Source: Desulfosalsimonas propionicica | GTDB lineage: Bacteria; Desulfobacterota; Desulfobacteria; Desulfobacterales; Desulfosalsimonadaceae | Reading direction: 5' to 3' | NCBI RefSeq assembly: GCF_013761005.1 | Contig: NZ_JACDUS010000003.1 | Coordinates: forward strand, 248,001 to 312,000 | Length of the DNA: 64,000 nt | In this document: piece by piece, positions 51,849 through 60,015 of the stretch | Layout of the letters: every line of letters begins with the position of its first letter | Numbering within the stretch: the stretch's first letter is position 1 | Made by a program: the position numbers and the translations under genes | Notes under the pieces: model-generated | Database searches by the model: none | Seen by the model: only the letters and a program-made list of their open reading frames with translations | Told to the model about the DNA's origin: nothing

Positions 51849-53084
51849 TTACCGGAGAAGGGTCACAAAGACGGTTTCGCCTTTTTCCAGCCCCTCGGTG
51901 TTCATATCGATTTCAATGAGGCCGTCTGCCTCCACCAGGGTGCGGATCAGGCCTGAAGGTCCAGGAATGGGTTCGGCGTAAAACCGGCCCTGGTCTTCCA
52001 CAATCCGGGCCCTTACGTAATCGGTGCGGCCCTGCACGGATGACAGGTTGCGCGTGAGCTCGGCCGTGATCCGGTCGTGTTGTCGATAAGATAATGCATT
52101 GCCGCTGATATGTCCAACAAACCGGGCCACGATCCGGTCAAAGACCACCATGGCCGAAGCAATCTGTCCGGGCAGCCCCCAAAGGGCCTTTTGGCCGATT
52201 TTTGCCAGGATTGTGGGTTTTCCCGGACGGATGGGAATGCCATGGAACAGGATTTGAGAATCAGGAAGCGATTCAATCACCTCCAGGGTCAGGTCCCGGG
52301 TTCCCACAGAACTGCCCCCGGATATCAAAAGCATATCCGTTTCCGAAAGGGCCCGGGTGCAGGTGCTGCGCAGGGCGTCAAACCGGTCGGCAACAATGCC
52401 GTATGTCCGGGCAATGCCGCCGGCCTGGCCCACAGTACCGGCAAGGGAGTAAGTGTTGACATCCCGGATTTGGCCGGGCACCGGGGTTTGTCCGATTTCC
52501 ACGAGTTCGTCGCCCGTGGAGATAATGCCGATTACGGGTTTTTTGAAAACCCGGATGGTTTCCATTCCCAGGGCGGCCATCAGGCCCATTTCCTGGGGGC
52601 GGATGCGACTGCCGGCGGCAAGCATCTTCTGCCCGGCGGCCACGTCCTCGTCTGCGGCCACCACATTGGCGCCCGGAGCCACGCTTTTATAGACCTCAAG
52701 GGCGGTTTCATCGAGTTTGGCCGCGTGTTCGAGCATGACCACTGCATCTGCGCCCTCGGGCAGCATGCCGCCTGTGGCAATGCCCGCGGCCTGTCCGTTG
52801 CCCACAGGGGCTTGCGCGGCCATGCCCATTTGGACGGTGTCAGTGATCTCCAGGTATGCCGGGCTGGATTCAGACGCGCCAAAGGTGGCTGCAGCCCGAA
52901 CGGCATATCCGTCCATTGTGGACCTGGCAAAGCCGGGCAGATGGGTTTGTGCAACAACATCTGTGGCCAGGATCCGGCCGCAGGTCTCGGCTGTTGGCAC
53001 TTTTTCCGTGCCCACCGGGACGAATTCAACAATGCGGTCAAAAACCTGTTTAACCGGCGTGGCTGTAAAAAATTCCTTGGTCAT
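51849..53084 (-). CDS. moeA: Molybdopterin molybdenumtransferase MoeA
   Basis: 411 residues, standard MoeA length. It inserts molybdate into adenylylated molybdopterin. Domain blocks include GRILATDVVAQTHLPGFARSTMDGYAVRA, GADAVVMLEHA, GIISTGDELVEIGQTPVPGQIRDVN, LISGGSSVGTRDL and FHGIPIRPGKPTILAKIG. It is the second gene of the run DapF-like, moeA, moeA-PBP, archease, rtcB, with 30- and 38-base gaps on its two sides. Two MoeA proteins in a row are often found where both Mo and W enzymes are used. Confidence 0.94.
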   Translation of the reverse strand: MTKEFFTATPVKQVFDRIVEFVPVGTEKVPTAETCGRILATDVVAQTHLPGFARSTMDGYAVRAAATFGASESSPAYLEITDTVQMGMAAQAPVGNGQAAGIATGGMLPEGADAVVMLEHAAKLDETALEVYKSVAPGANVVAADEDVAAGQKMLAAGSRIRPQEMGLMAALGMETIRVFKKPVIGIISTGDELVEIGQTPVPGQIRDVNTYSLAGTVGQAGGIARTYGIVADRFDALRSTCTRALSETDMLLISGGSSVGTRDLTLEVIESLPDSQILFHGIPIRPGKPTILAKIGQKALWGLPGQIASAMVVFDRIVARFVGHISGNALSYRQHDRITAELTRNLSSVQGRTDYVRARIVEDQGRFYAEPIPGPSGLIRTLVEADGLIEIDMNTEGLEKGETVFVTLLR

Positions 53085-53114
53085 GGTATCGGGTCCGGCA
53101 AAGATGACAACGGA

Positions 53115-53975
53115 TTAAAAAAGATCGGCAATGCCCGGCTGATCCAGGACTTCCCGGTGGATCTCTCCCCGGGCGACCCGGACCACAGGACCGCTCATAT
53201 GGATATGATAATGATCGTCCATGCGGATTTGCAATTGACCCCCGGGCATGTGAACGCTGATCTCGGCATCACACAATCCCAGCCGGCGGGCCACTGCCGC
53301 GGCCGCCGAAGCGCTGGAGCCGGATGCCAGGGTGTAGCCCGCGCCCCGCTCCCAGATTTCAATGGCCAGATTGGCGCGGTCCAGGATTTTGGCAAATTGG
53401 ACATTTGTGCGGTTGGGAAACATTTCGTGGGTTTCGATCACCGGTCCCAGCCGGCGGGTTTGATCCATGGAGATTTCGTCGCTGACAATCACGCAGTGGG
53501 GGTTTCCAATGGTGGCGGCGCAAAAGCCGAGCCTTTGGCCGCCGATGACCATGGATTCATTGATGACTTCCCGACGCTCGCCGGTCACCGGAATCTGGGT
53601 GCTGGTAAAGCTCAGCTGTCCCATTTCCACTGAAATCATGTGTCCGGCGTCACTGACCTGTGCTGTGACCCGCCCCCCAATGGTGTTAATGGCAAAAGGT
53701 TTGTCCGACACCCGCCCCCGGTCATAAAGATATCCGGCGAAAATGCGCAGTCCGTTTCCGCTTTTTTCCGCCTCGCTGCCGTCGGGGTTGAAAATGCGGA
53801 CCCCGAAGACCCCGTTTTCCTCAAAAAACGGGCCCAGCAGAATCCCGTCAGCCCCGAGCCCGCACTGACGGTGGCAGATACGGCGGATGGCTCCGGGCTC
53901 AAGGCCGTCTTCGGCCTGTCCGGGTTCTATAACAATATAGTCGTTTCCCAAACCGTGATATTTGTAAAATTCCAT
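53115..53975 (-). CDS. DapF-like epimerase-fold protein lacking both catalytic Cys
   Basis: 286 residues. The DapF fold is plain: YKYHGLGNDYIVIEP, GADGILLGP, NPDGSEAEKSGNGLR, IGNPHCVIV, NRTNVQF, ERGAGYTLASGS. In true diaminopimelate epimerases the two acid/base cysteines lie in NGxRC and in ETLACGTGAC. Here these positions are Ile78 (NGLRI) and Ser218 (YTLASGS), and the second loop is also altered (ACGTGAC to ASGSSAS). Substrate-binding residues Asn, Glu-Arg and the glycine loops are kept. Either another enzyme epimerises DAP and this one has a new role, or it works with other bases. Calling it dapF would therefore be misleading. It is the first gene of the molybdenum-cofactor/RtcB run. Confidence 0.85.
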   Translation of the reverse strand: MEFYKYHGLGNDYIVIEPGQAEDGLEPGAIRRICHRQCGLGADGILLGPFFEENGVFGVRIFNPDGSEAEKSGNGLRIFAGYLYDRGRVSDKPFAINTIGGRVTAQVSDAGHMISVEMGQLSFTSTQIPVTGERREVINESMVIGGQRLGFCAATIGNPHCVIVSDEISMDQTRRLGPVIETHEMFPNRTNVQFAKILDRANLAIEIWERGAGYTLASGSSASAAAAVARRLGLCDAEISVHMPGGQLQIRMDDHYHIHMSGPVVRVARGEIHREVLDQPGIADLF

Positions 53976-54133
53976 AACCCCATTTCCCTGGCAGTTTGCC
54001 GCACACTACAAAATTATTTGAAAATTTGTAAACCTATATATCTTATCAGCCCCTGCTCCGGCAAACAAGAAAATTGACAGCAGCTTTGAATGGCTTTGAA
54101 AAACCTTCTTACACTGTGCGATATTTTCAGGAA

Positions 54134-54325
54134 GGAAGCCCAAGGGCGGGGGTCGGTTGTTTCGCTCCTGACCGTTTACGGATTCAGCCAATACCTTCGC
54201 TTAAAATTTCAAAAACTCGGCCTGTCGGCCTCAAACAGTTTGAAATTTTTTAGCTTCGGTATTGGCTGAATTTTTCCGTAAACGCTCAATGTCGCTTCAA
54301 AAACCGACCCCGCCCTTGGGCTTCC
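54134..54325 (-). repeat. Palindromic element A, copy 2 (best preserved ends)
   Basis: 192 bp with near-perfect 22-bp terminal inverted repeats, GGAAGCCCAAGGGCGGG...GTCGG and the complement ending in CCCTTGGGCTTCC. Inside are ATTCAGCCAATACC/GGTATTGGCTGAAT and AAATTTCAAA/TTTGAAATTT pairs. It has the same layout as 6669-6874 but lies in reverse. The asymmetrical words CGCTCCTGACCG and CGCTCAATGTCGCTTC mark the two sides. Confidence 0.85.
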
Positions 54326-54450
54326 TTGGAAGCGTTTCACTCGGGCCGCCGCCCGGGACCGGGCTATGCAGTAACTTTTCCTGAAGTTACTTCGAAGACT
54401 TAGATGTGTTGCTCCGGATTCCTTGGTGTGAAACTTTGCACACTGTCGGC

Positions 54451-54538
54451 CATGATAGCGGCCCGGGGGTGGTTTGCGAGTCGCATTGAGCGCGCAAGCG
54501 GTCAGCAGGGAGCAAACCGCCACCGGGCCGGTATCATG
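54451..54538 (-). repeat. Palindromic element B, copy 2
   Basis: 88 bp with 27-base arms CATGATAGCGGCCCGGGGGTGG... and its mirror ending ...GGTATCATG, around a GCGCGCAAGCGG centre. In reverse orientation it resembles 6419-6531 at the ends and arms (CAAACCACCCCCG, CAATGC), with a diverged middle. It lies about 125 bases from A copy 2. Confidence 0.55.
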
Positions 54539-54649
54539 CGAAAATTATAGAACCAAGCACTAACAGCCACTTTTTTGAAGTTACCTAGAAGCTTTTTCGG
54601 TTTCTGTCGAGTTTTTGAGCACCGGTTTTTTGGGTCACAGAGAAAATCC

Positions 54650-54677
54650 TTGTGTTTGTCCAAAAGATGTCTATATT
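54650..54677 (+). promoter_or_regulatory. Candidate promoter of typA
   Basis: TTGTGT (54650-54655) and TATATT (54672-54677) with a 16-base spacer, about 65 bases before the typA start codon. Confidence 0.45.
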
Positions 54678-54743
54678 GCCCCTTTGTCCGGCGCATAAGT
54701 GCCGGGTGGTCAATTTTGAATAAAATCCGAAGAAAGGCGCCAA

Positions 54744-56573
54744 TTGTCAGAGACCCTCACTGAAAATCAAATCAGAAACATTGCCATTATCGCACACGTG
54801 GATCATGGCAAGACAACCCTTGTGGATGCCATGTTCCGGCAGAGCGGATTGTTTCGCGACGGCCAGGAGACCGACGAGCGCATCATGGACAACATGGACC
54901 TGGAGCGGGAGCGGGGCATTACCATTGCCGCCAAGAACTGTTCGGTGATGTGGCAGGGCGTGCGCATCAACATGATCGATACCCCGGGGCATGCGGATTT
55001 TGGCGGGGAGGTGGAACGGGCCCTGATTATGGCCGATGCCGCGCTTCTGCTTGTGGACGCCTCAGAAGGACCCCTGCCCCAGACCCGGTTTGTTTTGAGA
55101 AAAACCCTTGAGGCCGGCCTTTCCGTCATTGTCCTGATCAACAAGATTGATCGCAAGGATGCCCGGCCCGATGCGGTGCTAAATGAAATTTATGATCTTT
55201 TCATTGACCTGGGCGCTGATGACCGGCAGCTTGATTTTCCTTATTTTTACGCCGTGGGAAGAGACGGGATTGTCAAACAGCGCCTGGAGGAAGATGCCGA
55301 TAACCTGCATGTCCTGTTTGATACCATTGTCAGCAATGTGCCGCCCCCTGCCTGCGACCGGGAAAAACCCTTCCAGATGCTTGTGGCGGACCTGGGCTAC
55401 AGCGACTACCTGGGCCGGCTGGCCGTGGGCCGGGTGACAAACGGGGAGGTAAAGGCCGGCGATCATCTGGTATGTGTCAAAAATTCCGCCACGCAGGTGC
55501 CCCTGAAGGTCTCCCGGCTGCAGGTGTATAAAGGCGCTGCCCTGTGCCCGGTGGATTCGGCGCGGGCCGGCGATATTGTGATTTTGTCGGGCATCGAGGA
55601 CGTGGCCATCGGAGATACCCTCTGTGCAGGCGATCAGCCCGCGGCCCTGCCCCGGGTGCACGTGGACGAACCCACCATTTCCATGGTGTTTATGCCCAGC
55701 GACTCGCCTTTTTCCGGCCGGGAGGGCAAATATGTGCAGTCTGCCAAAATCCGCCAGCGGCTTGTAAAGGAAACGCTTTTAAACGTGGCCATTGATCTCA
55801 AAGACACCGGAGAGCGGGACCGGTTCGTGGTCATGGGCCGCGGGGAGTTTCAGCTGGCCATTTTGATTGAAACCATGCGGCGCGAGGGCTTTGAGTTCTG
55901 CGTGGGCCGGCCCGAGGTTATCACCAAATATGAAAAGGGGCAGAAGCTCGAACCTGTTGAGCATCTTTACGTGGACTGCGATGAAGCCTACCTGGGCGTG
56001 GTCACGGAAAAACTCTCTGCGCGCAAGGGCAAAATGGTGGATCTGGAACATACCGGATCCGGCCAGGTGCGTATGGCGTTTTCAGTGCCGGCAAGGGCGC
56101 TGATCGGATACAGGGACACCTTTCTCACAGACACCCGGGGCACAGGGATCATGAATGCCAATTTTGCCGGATGGGAACCCTTCAGGGGCGATTTCCCCAC
56201 GCGTTTGAGCGGCTCTCTTGTGGCCGACAGGCCGGGCACTGCGGTCGCTTATGCCCTGTTTCACCTGGAGCCCAGGGGCGAGCTGTTTATCCGCCCCGGC
56301 GATGCGTTCTATGAAGGCATGGTAATCGGTGAGCACAGCCGGGAAATGGATGTCAACGTCAATCCGTGCAAGGAAAAAAAGCTCACCAACATGCGCGCTT
56401 CGGGAAAGGATGATGCGCTGGTGCTCGCCCCGGTCAAGCCAATGACCGTGGAGCGGGCCATCGATTTTATCCGCGCTGATGAACTCGTTGAAATCACACC
56501 CAAATCAATACGGATCCGAAAGGATGTTCTTGCTGCGCACAAACGGCGCCAGCGCCTGTGCAGAAGCGCCTGA
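54744..56573 (+). CDS. typA: Ribosome-associated GTPase TypA/BipA
   Basis: 609 residues starting with TTG at 54744 (AGAAAGG upstream). It is a translational GTPase related to EF-G that assists 50S assembly and stress growth. G1 IAHVDHGKTTLVD, the switch RERGITIAAKN, G3 DTPGHADF and G4 NKIDR are intact, followed by an EF-Tu-like domain 2, EF-G-like domains and the BipA C-terminal domain. Its stop is 13 bases from the convergent rubredoxin gene. Confidence 0.96.
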   Translation: MSETLTENQIRNIAIIAHVDHGKTTLVDAMFRQSGLFRDGQETDERIMDNMDLERERGITIAAKNCSVMWQGVRINMIDTPGHADFGGEVERALIMADAALLLVDASEGPLPQTRFVLRKTLEAGLSVIVLINKIDRKDARPDAVLNEIYDLFIDLGADDRQLDFPYFYAVGRDGIVKQRLEEDADNLHVLFDTIVSNVPPPACDREKPFQMLVADLGYSDYLGRLAVGRVTNGEVKAGDHLVCVKNSATQVPLKVSRLQVYKGAALCPVDSARAGDIVILSGIEDVAIGDTLCAGDQPAALPRVHVDEPTISMVFMPSDSPFSGREGKYVQSAKIRQRLVKETLLNVAIDLKDTGERDRFVVMGRGEFQLAILIETMRREGFEFCVGRPEVITKYEKGQKLEPVEHLYVDCDEAYLGVVTEKLSARKGKMVDLEHTGSGQVRMAFSVPARALIGYRDTFLTDTRGTGIMNANFAGWEPFRGDFPTRLSGSLVADRPGTAVAYALFHLEPRGELFIRPGDAFYEGMVIGEHSREMDVNVNPCKEKKLTNMRASGKDDALVLAPVKPMTVERAIDFIRADELVEITPKSIRIRKDVLAAHKRRQRLCRSA

Positions 56574-56586
56574 CCGCGCCGCGGGG

Positions 56587-56745
56587 TCAATCAAGTTTTT
56601 CGAAAAACTCTTTTTCCGCCCCGCACTTGGGACATACCCATTGATCCGGCAGGTCCTCAAAGGCTGTACCGGCCGGAACACCGTTTTCAGCATCTCCCTC
56701 TGCCGGGTCATAGACATACCCGCACGGGCATTCATATTTATCCAT
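56587..56745 (-). CDS. Rubredoxin
   Basis: 52 residues from the ATG at 56745, with AGGAG upstream; it is short enough to be missed by automatic calls. The sequence [18 protein letters not shown], then [20 protein letters not shown], is a rubredoxin that binds one iron by four cysteines. The second pair is the normal CPKCG. The first pair reads C-P-C-G, one residue shorter than the usual CxxCG, so the loop is tighter than in textbook examples. It carries electrons in oxygen and NO detoxification or in other redox chains of anaerobes. A LysE-type exporter follows on the same strand at 56788. Confidence 0.93.
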   Translation of the reverse strand: MDKYECPCGYVYDPAEGDAENGVPAGTAFEDLPDQWVCPKCGAEKEFFEKLD

Positions 56746-56787
56746 TTTGTATTCTCCTGATGGTCATGTGCCGGCTTGCGTAAATGC

Positions 56788-57417
56788 TTACCGGTGGGTG
56801 GTGATCAGCTTTACGGCAAGGGCGGCAAACACCGTGCCCGCCACCCGGTTTAGCCATATCTGCGCCTTTGGTGATCTGGCAAACCAGTCCCCGATGGCGC
56901 CGGCCAGCAGGGCGATCATGCCGAAAATCAGTATGGTGGCGGCAATAAAGATAAGCCCCAGCACCAGGATCTGCAAACTCACCGGTCCTTGCGCCGGATC
57001 AGCGAACTGGGGCAGAAACGCCAGGAAAAATATGGAAACCTTGGGATTGGTCAAGTTCATGATAATGCCCCTGCCGTAGAGATGTCTGCCCTTGAGCCGG
57101 GGCTGGCTGTTTTTTTCCGGCTTTGCGGCCCCGGCGGCAAAGCTCATCCAGGCCAGGTAGAGCAGGTAAGCCCCGCCGGCGATTTTCAGAACGGTAAAGG
57201 CCAGTGCCGAGGCCTTGAAAATTACGGCCACGCCAAGGGCCACAGCCGTTGTATGACCCACCAGGCCAGTGCAGAGCCCCAGAGTGACAAATATGCCCGA
57301 CCATCTGCCGTGAAGGGCGGACTGGGTGAGCACGAAGATGTTGTCCGGCCCCGGGGCCAGGGCCAGGACTACGGATGCCGAGAAAAATGCGATCATGGTT
57401 TCCGGGGCAATGGTCAT
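56788..57417 (-). CDS. LysE/RhtB-family amino-acid exporter
   Basis: 209 residues from the ATG at 57417, overlapping the CDF gene stop by 4 bases. There are six membrane helices. The start MTIAPETMIAFFSASVVLALAPGPDNIFVLTQSALHG is the family signature; it continues with LKIAGGAYLLYLAWMSF and NLTNPKVSIFFLAFLPQF. Members export amino acids or related small molecules; the substrate here is unknown. Confidence 0.9.
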   Translation of the reverse strand: MTIAPETMIAFFSASVVLALAPGPDNIFVLTQSALHGRWSGIFVTLGLCTGLVGHTTAVALGVAVIFKASALAFTVLKIAGGAYLLYLAWMSFAAGAAKPEKNSQPRLKGRHLYGRGIIMNLTNPKVSIFFLAFLPQFADPAQGPVSLQILVLGLIFIAATILIFGMIALLAGAIGDWFARSPKAQIWLNRVAGTVFAALAVKLITTHR

Positions 57418-58385
57418 AGACTGTGTTTTCCTTCTGTGCCGGAGGGTTGATTTGCTTTCGGGTTGATTTCCACGGTGACATGGGACAAAGAGGAGATGCT
57501 GCAAAGCTGCTGCTTGAAATCTTCAGGATTTTGAAGGCTGCTGGTGCGCAGGGCAACGATGGCGCTGTGATGTCCCGGGCCGATGCGCCAGATATGCAGG
57601 TCCTCGACCTGTGTATCGGCCCCGCTTTCCAGGCGATCCCGGATCTGTCCGGCCAGGCCGGTGTCATTGTTGTAATCCAGCAGTACCCGGCCGGTCTGGC
57701 CAAGCAGGCCAATGGACCAGCGGGTGATGACCAGGGCGCCCACAATGCCCATAACCGGGTCCAGAAACGCCCAGCCCCATATTTTGCCGATTGTCAGGGC
57801 CACGATGGCCAGAACAGAGGTCAGGGCATCGGCCAGCACGTGCAGGTATGCCGCCCGCAGGTTGTGATCATGGTGCTGATGACTGCATTCGGCCCCGTGA
57901 TCATGGCCATGCCGGTGATGGTGGTTTTCATTTAGAATAAATGCGCTGACCAGGTTCACCACAAGCCCGAGAACCGCCACCACAATGGCTTCATTAAACC
58001 GGATGGCCACCGGATCCAGGAGTCGGTGAACCGATTCGTAGGCCATGAGCAGGGCAATTAAGGCCAGCACAAGCGCGCTGGAAAATCCGGCCAGGTCGTT
58101 GATCTTGCCCGTGCCAAAGGTAAAACGCCGGTCATCGCGGTATTTTCTGGCAAAAAAATAGGCGGCTGCCGTCAGCCCCATGGCAGAAGCATGGCTGGCC
58201 ATGTGCCAGCCGTCAGCCAGAAGCGCCATGGAACCGAACACCATGCCCGAGACAATCTCGGCCACCATGGTCACGATGGTCAGGCCGATGACAATCCAGG
58301 TCCTGCGTTCGTTGGCCTGCTGGTTGTCTGAAAAAAAACAGTGGTCATGAGGACAGGAAAAGTCGCTGCGGCTGGACGAATTCAT
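57414..58385 (-). CDS. CDF-family divalent metal exporter (DmeF-like)
   Basis: 323 residues with six membrane helices. The metal site has DGWHMASHA in helix 2 and HVLADALTS in helix 5. Between helices 4 and 5 lies a His-rich loop (NHHHRHGHDHG...HQHHDH). The N-terminal CPHDHCF and the loop followed by NLRAAYLHVLADALTS resemble DmeF, which exports Co2+ and Ni2+; Zn2+ is possible. A cytoplasmic ferredoxin-like C-terminal domain follows. It is translationally coupled to the downstream LysE-type gene. Confidence 0.88.
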   Translation of the reverse strand: MNSSSRSDFSCPHDHCFFSDNQQANERRTWIVIGLTIVTMVAEIVSGMVFGSMALLADGWHMASHASAMGLTAAAYFFARKYRDDRRFTFGTGKINDLAGFSSALVLALIALLMAYESVHRLLDPVAIRFNEAIVVAVLGLVVNLVSAFILNENHHHRHGHDHGAECSHQHHDHNLRAAYLHVLADALTSVLAIVALTIGKIWGWAFLDPVMGIVGALVITRWSIGLLGQTGRVLLDYNNDTGLAGQIRDRLESGADTQVEDLHIWRIGPGHHSAIVALRTSSLQNPEDFKQQLCSISSLSHVTVEINPKANQPSGTEGKHSL

Positions 58386-58410
58386 GGCTTGGTTCAGGTT
58401 TCCTGCGGCT

Positions 58411-59745
58411 TTAAAGTTTTTTCATCAACTGGTTGGCTGCGGTCAGCAGCGGATCCCACACCGGGCTGAAAGGCGGTGCATAAGGCAGATCCGTCTGGCC
58501 GAAATCTTCAACACCCATCTGCGCATGCAGGGCCACGGCCGGTGCCTTGATACGGTGGGCAACGCCTTCTTTGCCCACCATTTGGGTGCCCAGCAGCCGG
58601 CCGGATTTTTTGTCCCCCACCATGTGCACGCGGATGGATTCTGCGCCGGGGTGGGCATGGGCCCTGGACCGGGCGTCAATGGTCACAGATGCCGGCTCAA
58701 ATCCGGCCGCCTCGGCCTCGCTGGCGCTGAGCCCGGTTCGGGCCACTTCCAGCTCAAAGGTTTTGAACACTGCGGATCCGGCAATCCCCTGCACTTCCAC
58801 CGGCTTTCCGCAGATATTGTCAGCCGCAGCCCAGCCCCCCCGGTTGGCCAGCAGGGCCAGGGGCACCCAGGTTTTTTGGCCGGTGACCACATGATAGGCA
58901 TCCGCGCAGTCACCTGCGGAATAAATGAAAGGATTGGATGTCTGCATTTGCCGGCTGACCGAAATCGCCTGCTTTGGTCCCAAAGCGATGCCCGCATCCG
59001 CGGCAATCCGGCTGTTGGGGGCAACACCTAAGCCCATGAGCACCATGTTCGCTCCCAGTTCCTGGTCATTGCATACCACTGCAAGTGAAGATCCCCGTTT
59101 TTCGATTCTTTCCACTTTTTGGTCCCGGTACAGATCCACATGGTGCTGTGACAGGGTCTGTTGAACCACTTGTGCAATACTGCTGTCATAGTTTCGCATA
59201 AAGCCGCGGGTCACGCCGGTTACATGAATTCCCCGCAGGCTCAGGGCCTCTGCCATTTCCAGACCGATATAGCCCATGCCCACGAGTATGGCCGATTCCG
59301 TCCTGTTGCCGGCCAGGTAATCTTTGATGCTGCGGCCGTCTGACAGCCGTTTTAAAGGCAGCACGCCTTTTTGATCAATACCCGGCATATCGGGCATGAC
59401 CGGTGAGGCGCCCGTGGCAATGAGCAGGGAGTCATAGGAAAATTCCTGCTTTTGGCCGGTATGGTCTTCGGCCTGAACGGTTTTGACATCCGGGTCAATG
59501 GCTTCGGCCCGGCAGCCGGTTTTGAGATCAATGCCCTGTTTTTCCCGGAACACTTGGGCCTGACGAACGACCAGGTCATTGATGTCCCGGTCCGGGTCGG
59601 CAATGTTATAGGGCATGCCGCAGGCGCTGTAAGAAACATCCATGGTTTCTTCGAGTACGGTGACGTTCATCTCCGGCTGGTTTCTTTTGGCGCGGCTGGC
59701 CGCACTCATTCCCGCCGCATCGCCGCCGATGATCAGAAATTTCAT
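58411..59745 (-). CDS. CoA-disulfide-reductase/NADH-oxidase-like flavoprotein
   Basis: 444 residues of the pyridine nucleotide-disulfide oxidoreductase family. FAD site IIGGDAAGMSAASRAKR, redox Cys42 in SYSACGMPY, NAD(P) site AILVGMGYIGLEMAEAL, and YSAGDCADAYHVVTG binding FAD at the end of the core. A single active cysteine with this spacing is shared by CoA-disulfide reductases and NADH oxidases of the Nox type. There is no C-terminal rhodanese domain. Substrate assignment is not possible from sequence; thiol maintenance or oxygen protection is plausible. Confidence 0.87.
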   Translation of the reverse strand: MKFLIIGGDAAGMSAASRAKRNQPEMNVTVLEETMDVSYSACGMPYNIADPDRDINDLVVRQAQVFREKQGIDLKTGCRAEAIDPDVKTVQAEDHTGQKQEFSYDSLLIATGASPVMPDMPGIDQKGVLPLKRLSDGRSIKDYLAGNRTESAILVGMGYIGLEMAEALSLRGIHVTGVTRGFMRNYDSSIAQVVQQTLSQHHVDLYRDQKVERIEKRGSSLAVVCNDQELGANMVLMGLGVAPNSRIAADAGIALGPKQAISVSRQMQTSNPFIYSAGDCADAYHVVTGQKTWVPLALLANRGGWAAADNICGKPVEVQGIAGSAVFKTFELEVARTGLSASEAEAAGFEPASVTIDARSRAHAHPGAESIRVHMVGDKKSGRLLGTQMVGKEGVAHRIKAPAVALHAQMGVEDFGQTDLPYAPPFSPVWDPLLTAANQLMKKL

Positions 59746-59933
59746 TTGTCATTTCCTTTCCCTGGCTTTGGGCCTGCCAGGCCGGCCGGATTTTTGATTT
59801 GTTGCCAAAGTCGATAAATTAATACGGATTTTCTCAGATGTAAACAAAGTTTCCGTTTCACAGCTGTTTCCGGTCAGCCGCAGGTGGTCCGGAATTCGCG
59901 GATCAACGGCAGGACTGCCTTGCTGTTTTTTAT

Positions 59934-59960
59934 TTGACATTCAAACGATTGTTTTATACA
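59934..59960 (+). promoter_or_regulatory. Candidate promoter of the TetR-RND operon
   Basis: TTGACA at 59934-59939 is perfect; TATACA at 59955-59960 follows after only 15 bases, which is short. The surrounding A/T-rich stretch shows imperfect symmetry (AAAC...GTTT) and may hold the regulator's own operator. Confidence 0.4.
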
Positions 59961-60015
59961 GCTGTTTAAATCTTTTTTCCCCGGCACTCAGCCGGCGGAA
60001 CAACAGGAGAAGCCC

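Larger units (their letters stand above)
53976..54743. other. 768-base intergenic region with palindromic elements
   Basis: Between the divergent DapF-like gene and typA no gene is supported. The region holds element A (54134-54325), then a long inverted pair GTTTCAC (54333-) and GTGTGAAAC (-54434) enclosing a GTAACTT/AAGTTAC hairpin (54372-54391), then element B (54451-54538), then the typA promoter. Open frames on the minus strand here arise from the repeats. Confidence 0.7.

Noticed and set aside
52110-53633. 507-residue plus-strand open frame across moeA and the DapF-like gene
   Set aside because: It crosses two well-supported genes on the other strand and has no recognisable domain.
54209-54523. 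104-residue minus-strand open frame similar to a frame at 6655-6906
   Set aside because: The similarity (a VFEATL-containing stretch) comes from both lying in element A; no ribosome site or conserved frame beyond the repeat supports a protein.
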